Source of the DNA: Planctomycetota bacterium
Lineage (GTDB): Bacteria > Planctomycetota > JACQVV01 > JASMLP01
Direction of reading: 5' to 3'
Assembly (NCBI GenBank): GCA_030748635.1
Contig: JASMLP010000147.1
Span: forward strand, 81,268-145,267
Length of the DNA: 64,000 nucleotides
A model generated the notes under the pieces. It saw only the letters and a program-made list of their open reading frames with translations. It was not told the origin of the DNA and made no database searches. The translations under genes were made by a program, and so were the position numbers. This document shows positions 1 through 8,284 of this stretch, piece after piece. How positions within the stretch are numbered: the first letter of the stretch is position 1; every line of letters begins with the position of its first letter.

Positions 1-1
1 C

Positions 2-658
2 AGACGTAAAACACACGAACAGACCATTTCTGCCCGGAAAACCCAAATCGAACTCGATTCCTTACGCACTCGGGCCACCGAATACGACCAACTCATCCGT
101 ACCTTTGTCGAAAAAGCAAAGGCACCTGAAAATGCGTCGAACACGTTCTCTTTTTGCGGTCGGGTTTACGATGCTCAACAAGCGCGCGCTCAGATGAAGC
201 GTTATGCCGTCGAGATGTCCGTCGTACAGGAACGCATCGAACATCTGACCCGCCTTCACCAGGCACGCCTCCAGGTGGTTACCTCCTATCGTTCCACCGC
301 CAATCAGCTCGCGAAGCGACTGAAGGATCTTCAGATCCAGCGCGAACACTACAGCGTAAAAATGGGTCTAGCTCAAGTTCGCTCCGAACTGCGATCCACC
401 CAAGATCTTCTTCGTGATTTCGACAAGATCTCCAGCGAAGAAGAGTCGAGCATTGCAAAAATCGTTCAGATCCTCGAGGACAACCTGAGCGAAGAACAGG
501 CCCGAGACAGCATCGAGAACAGCCTGGCGTCCCGAAGCGCCACTCACTCCCTGTCAGAAAGCCTACAACAACAAAATCGTTCCCAACCGGATAACGATCG
601 CACTCAGACACTCTTGCGACACTACTGGGACCAGAACGAGTCCCCAACGTCCCACTGA
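2..658 (+). CDS. Coiled-coil protein, 5'-truncated at window edge
   Basis: Frame 2 is open from base 2 (RRKTHEQTISARKTQIELDSLRTRATEYDQL...) into the listed 154-aa ORF at 194. Heptad-like E/Q/R/L-rich composition. Confidence 0.75.
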   Translation, partial: RRKTHEQTISARKTQIELDSLRTRATEYDQLIRTFVEKAKAPENASNTFSFCGRVYDAQQARAQMKRYAVEMSVVQERIEHLTRLHQARLQVVTSYRSTANQLAKRLKDLQIQREHYSVKMGLAQVRSELRSTQDLLRDFDKISSEEESSIAKIVQILEDNLSEEQARDSIENSLASRSATHSLSESLQQQNRSQPDNDRTQTLLRHYWDQNESPTSH

Positions 659-670
659 GGAGGAATAATC

Positions 671-1285
671 ATGGAACTTGCCATTATCATCCTTCTCGTC
701 GCGAGCATGTCTTGGGTCTACAAGAAGCTCTTCGTTTCGTGTCCACCCGATGGAGGTCCCAAAAAGATCACCATCGGTGGGTGGATGGTTATACTTGCCG
801 CAACCACCCTCTTGATCGGATCGATGGAGGAGTCCAAGAAGCAATCTGAACAACCTCCACCTTCCAGGCAAATCGCCCAGGAAATTCTACGGGTTGAGCA
901 GCAGTTATCTCGCCTCGACAAACTCATGGTTCAGTACGACCATGAAAAATCCTCGCTCGTAGGCCATCTCTCCGATGCGCGCGAGAAAGGCATGAGCTTG
1001 GAGGAAGCTCAACAGAGCCCTTTCCTGGAAGAGACCGCTCGTCGCCTGTCCAACCTTCAATCCTGGTCCGAAAGCGTCGAACAGAGACGCCAGGAACTAC
1101 GTACCCAGTGGAGAGAACTCGATCGACATCGTTTTCAGTCCAGGCACATCGAAGAAATCGCCGCCGCAATGGGGCGATCAAATCCTGCGACAGTCATGGA
1201 ACGTTATTCTTCTATCGAATCGCTGGGATCACTCGAATCGGATCGCATTCGGCAAAGAATCTCTCCACCTCCAACCCAACCCTGA
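671..1285 (+). CDS. Membrane-anchored coiled-coil hypothetical protein
   Basis: 204-aa ORF, 12 bp after the upstream gene, SD-like gaggagg before ATG. N-terminal TM segments, then coiled coil. Confidence 0.75.
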   Translation: MELAIIILLVASMSWVYKKLFVSCPPDGGPKKITIGGWMVILAATTLLIGSMEESKKQSEQPPPSRQIAQEILRVEQQLSRLDKLMVQYDHEKSSLVGHLSDAREKGMSLEEAQQSPFLEETARRLSNLQSWSESVEQRRQELRTQWRELDRHRFQSRHIEEIAAAMGRSNPATVMERYSSIESLGSLESDRIRQRISPPPTQP

Positions 1286-1298
1286 ACCGTCTACCGCT

Positions 1299-1337
1299 TG
1301 TCTTGTATTGCAGGTGTGAAGCCCGCAATACAAGACA
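1299..1337 (+). terminator. Strong stem-loop downstream of the coiled-coil gene (no U-tract)
   Basis: Perfect 13-bp inverted repeat tgtcttgtattgc / gcaatacaagaca with 13-nt loop, just after the stop at 1285. Confidence 0.5.
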
Positions 1338-1400
1338 CCTGGTTCACATAATGAAATTCAGCCAAAGCCTCACCCAGGGGGATACAGTACCCTGTGGGGT

Positions 1401-2618
1401 ATGCCCAGCCTGGACCGAAAAACCCTGACCACTCTGGTCAATACCTACCTTTTACTTGTCCTCCTCCTCGGACTTCTTCGATTTCCCCCCGACTGGCTGT
1501 CTTCAAACGGCCCAAGGTTTCCCGAACGCCCCATCGCTTTCAACATCGAATGGTGGATAGGCGTTGGAGAAGCTCAGTCATCCCACGGGGTATTTCATAC
1601 CTGGACACCCTACCCCCCTCTGTTTCCTCTTCTTTTCCGGGGAATGAACAAACTTTCCGGAGGAGATCCGGTTCTTTTGGTTTATCTCTGGTGGCTAGTC
1701 AATGCCCTCTCGCTTGCCATTCTCGCATCGGTGATCTTACGCCTACGCGGTTTTTCAGCGGGGCTGGGAACCGTTCTTGTCTTTTCCATCTCGACCTCCT
1801 TCGTGGGTATCGGCATTCAGGCCGATCAGTTCGATCTCCTACCCTGCGCACTACTAGGTCTTGGCATTCTAGGCCTATCCAAAAACCGACCTCTGGAAGC
1901 CGGAATAGCCGCTGGGGTCGGAGCCGCGACCAAGGTCTTTCCCGGTCTACTCGCCTTTGTCGCTCTGGGGCTACTCCCCCGTCGAGATGGTTTTCTTTTC
2001 ATCCTCGGCCTCGGACTTTCTCTGGTCATATCCCTTCTCCCTTTCTATCTCGCAGATTCAGATACATTCATGTCTACCTGGCGATGGAGTTTGGCCAGGG
2101 AAGGGTGGGAATCGATCTACACCTACCCCGACCTCAAACTCCCTCCCATGCCCGCCGCGGAGACACTCACCCGACCGGTCACCTCACCTCTCCCATCCAC
2201 CGAATCGAACTGGAGCCCTCCGCTCTGGATGCTAATTCTCGCGCAGGGAACACTCGTGTTCTGGCTACGAAAACGTTCCGACCGATCTTGTCTGGATTTC
2301 TCTCGAGGCGCTCTGGCATCCGTTCTTCTATTGCTACTGCTTTCTCGCGGTTGCAGTTCCTACTACAGCGCCTGGGTCATGGGGCTTCTATTTCTGGTCT
2401 ATTCCTGTCGACCAGCAATGCTCCTAGCGGGAGCACTGCTGCTAGTAGCGAACCTGGAATGGATCGCATGGAGTCCAGCGGGTTCTTCCGATCTCCCTTT
2501 CTACTGGGTATCGATTTTTGGACGCCACATTCTCTTCGCTATCCTGCTTGTCGACGTGCTACGCCGTATCGGTTCACCCGCTCCCATCCCCCCCGCGCAA
2601 CCGTCACCAGTCCGGTAA
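1401..2618 (+). CDS. Polytopic membrane glycosyltransferase, GT87/DUF2029-like
   Basis: 405 aa, many TM helices, N-terminal TPYPPLFPLLFRG and QADQFDLLPCALLGLGIL...AATKVFPGLL pattern typical of GT87-like mannosyltransferases. Confidence 0.65.
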   Translation: MPSLDRKTLTTLVNTYLLLVLLLGLLRFPPDWLSSNGPRFPERPIAFNIEWWIGVGEAQSSHGVFHTWTPYPPLFPLLFRGMNKLSGGDPVLLVYLWWLVNALSLAILASVILRLRGFSAGLGTVLVFSISTSFVGIGIQADQFDLLPCALLGLGILGLSKNRPLEAGIAAGVGAATKVFPGLLAFVALGLLPRRDGFLFILGLGLSLVISLLPFYLADSDTFMSTWRWSLAREGWESIYTYPDLKLPPMPAAETLTRPVTSPLPSTESNWSPPLWMLILAQGTLVFWLRKRSDRSCLDFSRGALASVLLLLLLSRGCSSYYSAWVMGLLFLVYSCRPAMLLAGALLLVANLEWIAWSPAGSSDLPFYWVSIFGRHILFAILLVDVLRRIGSPAPIPPAQPSPVR

Positions 2619-2744
2619 CCTGTCCACCCCGCCAGTTCACTTGCACCGCACCTCTTCACTCTCGTACACTCCTTTTCGAGCGACGAACAGATCGGAATAT
2701 CGTGCCGCAGGATTCCCCCCTCGGATCCTCACCAATCCTCTCTC

Positions 2745-3578
2745 ATGACCCCCACTCCAAAAACCAGAAAACCCGGGAAACTTCTTCGGTGGATTTTTGT
2801 CCTTAGCCTGGTTTCCAATGTCCTTCTCCTGGCCTTCGTGACCTTCCTTCTGGGGCTCTTCGACTCGGACGGGGAGATGGATGCCGACACTCTCGGCTTT
2901 ACCGCCTCCTCCTCTTCGAACTCCCCCCCTCACAACACCGACTCTTCCCCGAATTCGCGTCAAAACCCGTCATCTTCCAACGCAAAGCTTCCCCCCCCCT
3001 CCCTCCGCGACCCACACTCTCACCCGGTCGATCCACACTCTCACCCGGTCGATCCCAATCTCTCACCTCGAGACTGGGCGCAACTCTCTCGAGGGCTACC
3101 GATCGTCCGCCAAACCCAACAGGACAAAAAACTCTTCATCGTCTGCCAGTTTATAGTCCAGGCGCCGCCAATCGCTCTCTTCCGCTGCCTGACCGACAAC
3201 AGCAACCTCACCGCGGTCTATCCAGACATCCAGACCGTTGAAGTTTTTGAGAGTTCTCAGAAACACTCGATTATCTATTTCCGAGGGCAACATGGGATAT
3301 TCGGTCTCGAATACGTTCTTCAACGCGACTACATTCCCGGTCGTGAGATCCGGTGGATCAAGATAGACCATCCTCGTAGCAGCCAACGGATCCGGAGCTG
3401 TCGGGGCCGATGGCGATTCGACCCGACGCCCAACTCGAACTGGACTCTGGTTACCTACCAGAACCATATCGACATTCCCCTTCTACCCCAGAGCCTCACC
3501 ACCCGACTTCTACGCAAAAGCTTGCCCGAAGTGATCCGTAGACTCCGAGATCAAGCCCCGAACTATATCCGCCAATAG
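2745..3578 (+). CDS. Membrane-anchored SRPBCC/START-like protein
   Basis: N-terminal TM, Ser/Pro-rich linker, C-terminal region (FRCLTDNSNLTAVYPDIQTVEVFES...GIFGLEYVLQRDY...GRWRFDPTPNSNWTLVTYQN) resembling SRPBCC/polyketide-cyclase fold. Confidence 0.6.
   Translation: MTPTPKTRKPGKLLRWIFVLSLVSNVLLLAFVTFLLGLFDSDGEMDADTLGFTASSSSNSPPHNTDSSPNSRQNPSSSNAKLPPPSLRDPHSHPVDPHSHPVDPNLSPRDWAQLSRGLPIVRQTQQDKKLFIVCQFIVQAPPIALFRCLTDNSNLTAVYPDIQTVEVFESSQKHSIIYFRGQHGIFGLEYVLQRDYIPGREIRWIKIDHPRSSQRIRSCRGRWRFDPTPNSNWTLVTYQNHIDIPLLPQSLTTRLLRKSLPEVIRRLRDQAPNYIRQ
3012..3053 (+). repeat. Two-copy 21-bp tandem repeat encoding DPHSHPV
   Basis: ccacactctcacccggtcgat is repeated exactly at 3012..3032 and 3033..3053, in frame. 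Confidence 0.9.
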
Positions 3579-3589
3579 AACAATCCGAG

Positions 3590-5125
3590 CTACGAATTAT
3601 CCTGGTTGAACTGAAAATAGTTGTCCCACTTGTAGTCCAGACGCTGTAGCGCTTCGGCCAGAGGACAGGCTTCATAACGCCCATCTTTTTGGATCACCAG
3701 CCCTTCTCGCTCAATCTTCTCCAGCGCGTCCTCCACCTCGAAATCGACCTTCACTCCAAACTCCTGTCTCAAAAACAGCTCACACTCTCGATCCAACTCC
3801 TCTTCCGAAAGGCTGCCTTTTGTCCAGAGCATGAAGTAGGCCAGAGCCGATTCCTTGAACTCCTGAGACTCCAGAGAATCCACGAGATAAAAAATCACTC
3901 CCCGATCCGTATCCAGACTTTTGTGATAAAGAGAGTCGGTCACCATGCTTTCGTAGCGATCTCTGGAGCGTTTCCACCCGAGAAAGGTTTTCAGGCCGTA
4001 ACCGCCCAAACTCCCCAGCGCGAAAAGCGCGACCACGGGATTCAATATCGCCTGGGAAAGAAATTTTACTGCCACGATCACAACACCAGAAACACCGGTA
4101 ATCACCAGTTTCAGTAAATCCGCAGGTTTCATGGAAAGTTTTTTTTCCGGGAAAACAACCTCCAGATCGGCCATCGGTATATCCCGAAAGATCTTGATAT
4201 GAATTCCTCGATCAACCGACTCCGCCCCCTTCTTGGAATCGTTTTGAAAGCGGAAGAGAAGAATCAACTGACGATAGGTCGGCTCCTGAATGGTTACGGG
4301 CCGGAGAAAAGACTTCCACCCACGCAATCGATCAGCCAGCGTAATTCGCCGAACATACCGAGTGGTATGCATGGAGCTTTTGGGTTGTGAAGTCCCCCCC
4401 TGGGTCCCCCCAGGCCCTTTCGTCCCATCATTCTTCTGTCGCCTCCACCCCCCCAACAAGAAGCTTACCCCGCTCCAGATCTTTTCGATCCAATGGGTCA
4501 ACTGATAGTCGACTTTTTCCAGTAAGAGGAGCCCAGTGGTGGTATCGATCCCCATCCCTCGCCGAAAGATGAGAATCCGCTGAGCGAACTTCGGAGGCTC
4601 GCCCCCCCTCTTCCCGTAGCTTCGAGTCGCGAAATAACGGCTCAGCATGGCCTGATCCAAGCGTGACCAGTCGATCTCTATCGGTAGGTTGAAAAGATAG
4701 GCCTCATTTTCCGCCACATCCACATCTTCCTGGTAGAGCGGAATAAAATTACCCTTTTCCATCAGCTCCATGAAATTATCGAGAAACCTCTCTTCCGCTT
4801 CGAAAAGCTCTTCCTCGGTATGGGTCTCGACCACTCCATCCCACCCCCCGGAAGGGTCGAACAGGTCAAAATCACTCTTCAGGGATTCGGCCAGATCGTG
4901 ATATTCGAAATGATAAATGGCGTCGAAAAGACGCAAAAATGCTCGAAATTCATTTTCGGATTCAGATCCAGAAACCCGATCGAGGAGAGCCCGCTTTATC
5001 CGGTGCTTGGAGACCGGAATAAAACACTCGTGATCGACCCGAACCGAAGATCCTGTACGTGTGACAGGTTCTTCTTCAGTTCGAAGAGAAGCCCCTGTTC
5101 GCTCGAGAGATTCTTCGAGTTGCAT
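3590..5125 (-). CDS. DUF3754-like (TMEM143-type) membrane protein
   Basis: 511 aa. FIPVSKHRIKRAL..FLRLFDAIYHFEYHDLAESLKSDFDLFDP and two central TM segments resemble DUF3754 proteins. Confidence 0.6.
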   Translation of the reverse strand: MQLEESLERTGASLRTEEEPVTRTGSSVRVDHECFIPVSKHRIKRALLDRVSGSESENEFRAFLRLFDAIYHFEYHDLAESLKSDFDLFDPSGGWDGVVETHTEEELFEAEERFLDNFMELMEKGNFIPLYQEDVDVAENEAYLFNLPIEIDWSRLDQAMLSRYFATRSYGKRGGEPPKFAQRILIFRRGMGIDTTTGLLLLEKVDYQLTHWIEKIWSGVSFLLGGWRRQKNDGTKGPGGTQGGTSQPKSSMHTTRYVRRITLADRLRGWKSFLRPVTIQEPTYRQLILLFRFQNDSKKGAESVDRGIHIKIFRDIPMADLEVVFPEKKLSMKPADLLKLVITGVSGVVIVAVKFLSQAILNPVVALFALGSLGGYGLKTFLGWKRSRDRYESMVTDSLYHKSLDTDRGVIFYLVDSLESQEFKESALAYFMLWTKGSLSEEELDRECELFLRQEFGVKVDFEVEDALEKIEREGLVIQKDGRYEACPLAEALQRLDYKWDNYFQFNQDNS

Positions 5126-6223
5126 CTATCTCGAGTGTCGAACGTAAATCTTGCGTAATTCGACGTCGGTTCCCGGCAAGGCCAAAAAACCCATCGGCCC
5201 CCGCGTGGTCTGGCGGCGAATCCGAACCACTTGACCCATAAAATGAGCAACCACCTCATCCCCTTTGAGTTCGACCAGAACCGATGTCCAGTTGTCAGGG
5301 TCCAGTCTAGCATCCCCTTTGATTTGCAATTCGGTCGCCTTGCGCTTAGCCATATCCATATTGAAGAGTAGAACCAAAGTTTCGCCAGGAGCCAATCCTC
5401 GAAACTGCACGACATACGTACCATCCGTCCAGCCATCCTCTCCTGTCTGAAGCAACGAAGCCTTCTCGCCGCCGGAAAGGCCTAGCCGGATCACAACTCC
5501 CTCGGAAGTTTCGACCCGGGAGTAATCTCCATTTCCCTTCCACCCGGAGAAGTCTTTACTTGGGGTCTGCGGTTGGCCGTGCTGGGACACCCGTTGAAGT
5601 TCTTTTTCGAAGTCGACAGCGGATCTGGACTCGGACGGTTTTTGCGCTTTTTCTGGCTTCTCCGGCCTCTCCGACTTCTCCGACTTCTTTTCCCCGACCA
5701 CCTTCACTCGTATGTTCCGGATTCGGGCCCGGCTCTCCTTGTTGAGCATCAGTGTGAGATTTTTTACACCCGGCTCGAACGCTTGCTGAGTCAGATCCAT
5801 GAACTTGTTATCGACCCAGGCCAAAACGAACTTCCCATCATGAATGAAGACGATCCGCACCCACTGGTTGAGAGGGACTTCGTTTTCGGTGAAATGAACA
5901 GTAAAAAAACGCCACTTCCGGACCGCGATTCCGCCACTTTCCAAAAAAAGTTCGAAGGAAAGAGCCATGTCGCCATACTGGCGATCGGTTCGAACCCCAC
6001 CGAAATAGTTGAAATTCCGGGTAGGGTTATTTCCCGCGAGTTCGCCGCCTGAAACGGACCACAACCCCTCATCCCCCGGCTGAACCGACCAACCGTTGAG
6101 ATTTTTCCCGTTGAATATCGAATTCCAGCTCGCATCTGGAACCGGAGCTCGTGGCCCCTCTTGAGCCAGAACCGCCGACCAAAACAGCCCACTAACCCCA
6201 AGGCAATAAACGACCCATCTCAT
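5126..6223 (-). CDS. Secreted DUF1080 (3-keto-disaccharide hydrolase-like) protein
   Basis: Signal peptide, WNSIFNGKNLNGW...GLWSVSGGELAG hallmark, E/K/P linker, second jelly-roll-like half. Confidence 0.7.
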   Translation of the reverse strand: MRWVVYCLGVSGLFWSAVLAQEGPRAPVPDASWNSIFNGKNLNGWSVQPGDEGLWSVSGGELAGNNPTRNFNYFGGVRTDRQYGDMALSFELFLESGGIAVRKWRFFTVHFTENEVPLNQWVRIVFIHDGKFVLAWVDNKFMDLTQQAFEPGVKNLTLMLNKESRARIRNIRVKVVGEKKSEKSERPEKPEKAQKPSESRSAVDFEKELQRVSQHGQPQTPSKDFSGWKGNGDYSRVETSEGVVIRLGLSGGEKASLLQTGEDGWTDGTYVVQFRGLAPGETLVLLFNMDMAKRKATELQIKGDARLDPDNWTSVLVELKGDEVVAHFMGQVVRIRRQTTRGPMGFLALPGTDVELRKIYVRHSR

Positions 6224-6368
6224 ATCAAATCAACCTGCTGCAAATGGTGGAGAGGGAAAAATGGTCCAAAAATGGAACATGAAGATCTACACATCATACT
6301 CCATTCGAGTACCCCAATGACCAACTTCTACGACCAATCAATTCAATTTCCGGCTCAGTGTCCGTAAG

Positions 6369-7490
6369 ATGCCCCCCATGTCCAGCGCCAAAAAAAGCCC
6401 CATCACTTATCAGGATTCCGGTGTTGATACGGAACAGGGCGCCCACGCCCTCTCCGGCCTACTGAGCTGGGTTCGCTCCACAGAGTCCTTCCGGGCCGGG
6501 ACCACCGGCCAAACTCTCTGTCCATCGGGACATTTCGCCACCATTCTCGACCTTGGAGGGGAAACCGCTCTGGCTGCCGCCTCGGATGGAGTGGGAACCA
6601 AACTCCTGATTGCCCAGATGCTAGACCGCTACGACACCGTGGGCATCGATTGCGTGGCCATGAACGTAAACGACCTCGTTTGCGTGGGCGCCGACCCGAT
6701 CGCTATGCTGGACTATCTCGCGATAGCCAAAGCAGATCCCAAGATGCTCGAAGCGATTGGCCAGGGGCTTCACGAGGGCGCTCGCCTCGCCAACATCTCG
6801 ATTCCAGGCGGAGAATTGGCCCAGATTCCTTCCATGCTCTCCGGGTATCACCCGGACCGGGCCTTTGATCTGGTAGGTACCGCTTTTGGATTGGTTCCTC
6901 GTGACCAGATCCTCACCGGCGACCAGTTGGAGCCTGGCCAGATCATCGTTGGTCTCGAATCCAACGGACTCCACTCCAACGGTTACTCGCTTGCACGGCG
7001 TGTTCTGCTCGAACACGCCCAACTCCCCCTGAAGGATCCACACCCCGACCTCGACTCACCCCTCGCCGAGGAACTCCTTCGGCCCACCGCCATTTACGTT
7101 GAGTTTTGCCGCCGATTGACCCGGAGAAAGATCTTCCCCACTTGGCTTTGCCACATCACGGGTGACGGGCTTCTCAACCTTCTTCGTTGCCAATCGACGG
7201 TGAAATTCGTCATCGACAATCACCCCAGCCCACCCCCGATCTTTCGACTCATCCAGCGACTCGGGCCGGTGGATACCGTCGAAATGTTCCGTACCTTCAA
7301 CATGGGACTCGGATTTTGTGTCGTGATACCCGAGTCCGACCTGTCTGCTACCCTCGAGGAAGCCCGAGCTTGCGGACACCAAGCCCAGCAAATCGGACAC
7401 CTAGAAGCCTCTTCGATCCAAGAAGTTCTGATACCTGAGTTCGATCTTGTCGGGTCCGAAGGTTCGTTTCGAAGAATTTCCCGAGATTAA
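6369..7490 (+). CDS. purM: Phosphoribosylformylglycinamidine cyclo-ligase
   Basis: YQDSGVDTEQG, ASDGVGTKLLIAQ, DCVAMNVNDLVCVGADPIAMLDY motifs; 373 aa. Confidence 0.93.
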   Translation: MPPMSSAKKSPITYQDSGVDTEQGAHALSGLLSWVRSTESFRAGTTGQTLCPSGHFATILDLGGETALAAASDGVGTKLLIAQMLDRYDTVGIDCVAMNVNDLVCVGADPIAMLDYLAIAKADPKMLEAIGQGLHEGARLANISIPGGELAQIPSMLSGYHPDRAFDLVGTAFGLVPRDQILTGDQLEPGQIIVGLESNGLHSNGYSLARRVLLEHAQLPLKDPHPDLDSPLAEELLRPTAIYVEFCRRLTRRKIFPTWLCHITGDGLLNLLRCQSTVKFVIDNHPSPPPIFRLIQRLGPVDTVEMFRTFNMGLGFCVVIPESDLSATLEEARACGHQAQQIGHLEASSIQEVLIPEFDLVGSEGSFRRISRD

Positions 7491-8134
7491 TCCTGATCTT
7501 CACTTTCTGAGTTGGGGGGAGTTTCTTTATGAGATTTACTCTCGAGCTCTTTCTGACGATTCTCGAGTTCACGAATCTCCTTCTCGTACTTGCTGATCTC
7601 CTCCTCGAGTTCTTTACGCTCCCGAGTGGTTCCCTGACTATCCAACGAATTTTCTAATTCGGGTGATATGCCGTACTCCGTAGAGTCTTTCAGCGCCATG
7701 AACACCATCCCTGAAAGAAACTCCTCGTATTCGAGGTCTCGCCCCAAGCTTCGCCAGTCCGCCTCATAATAATTCATCGGATTGACCACGTTTTCGTTCC
7801 GCTCATGACTGCAACGAAACCGAGCAATCCAGTATTCCTTGCCTTGAAGCGCCGACTCGCCCTCGGCCTTCTCGAGGCGAATCTCGATCCGACGACGCAT
7901 TCCGGTGTGGCTATGAATGGTAGGACGAAAATTCCAACCCGTCTCCACTTCCCCTTCTTCCCGGTCGAAATGTTCAATATAGAAATCGTGTCGACGCAGA
8001 ACTTCGACCGCTTTATCGACGATCTCGCCCGGTTCTGCCTGAATCGGATCGGTAGCCGTCCAGTCCCCGATTCCACAACCTGATAAGGCCACCCAAAAAA
8101 ACAGAGAGATGATCAAAGAGTAATTTCGAACCAT
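7487..8134 (-). CDS. Lipoprotein with C-terminal coiled coil
   Basis: Signal with FFWVALSGCG lipobox, C-terminal E/K-rich helix. Start set to MVRNYSL (ORF track starts at 8179). Confidence 0.65.
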   Translation of the reverse strand: MVRNYSLIISLFFWVALSGCGIGDWTATDPIQAEPGEIVDKAVEVLRRHDFYIEHFDREEGEVETGWNFRPTIHSHTGMRRRIEIRLEKAEGESALQGKEYWIARFRCSHERNENVVNPMNYYEADWRSLGRDLEYEEFLSGMVFMALKDSTEYGISPELENSLDSQGTTRERKELEEEISKYEKEIRELENRQKELESKSHKETPPNSESEDQD

Positions 8135-8284
8135 CAAAGGCCTCCTTGACAACAGGATATTCAGAGCGATGGCTGGCAATAGAACACCCTGAATGTCTTA
8201 CTGTCAAGCTATCGTCCACGCCCCCAACTTGCATCTGAGCGTTGGGTTGAGTAAATTGTTGCACTTGAACTCGTTGTACCTTTC

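Noticed and set aside
1394-2806. 470-aa ORF overlapping the GT87-like gene in another frame
   Set aside because: R/S/P-rich translation with no hydrophobic pattern; the 405-aa frame has clear TM helices and family motifs.
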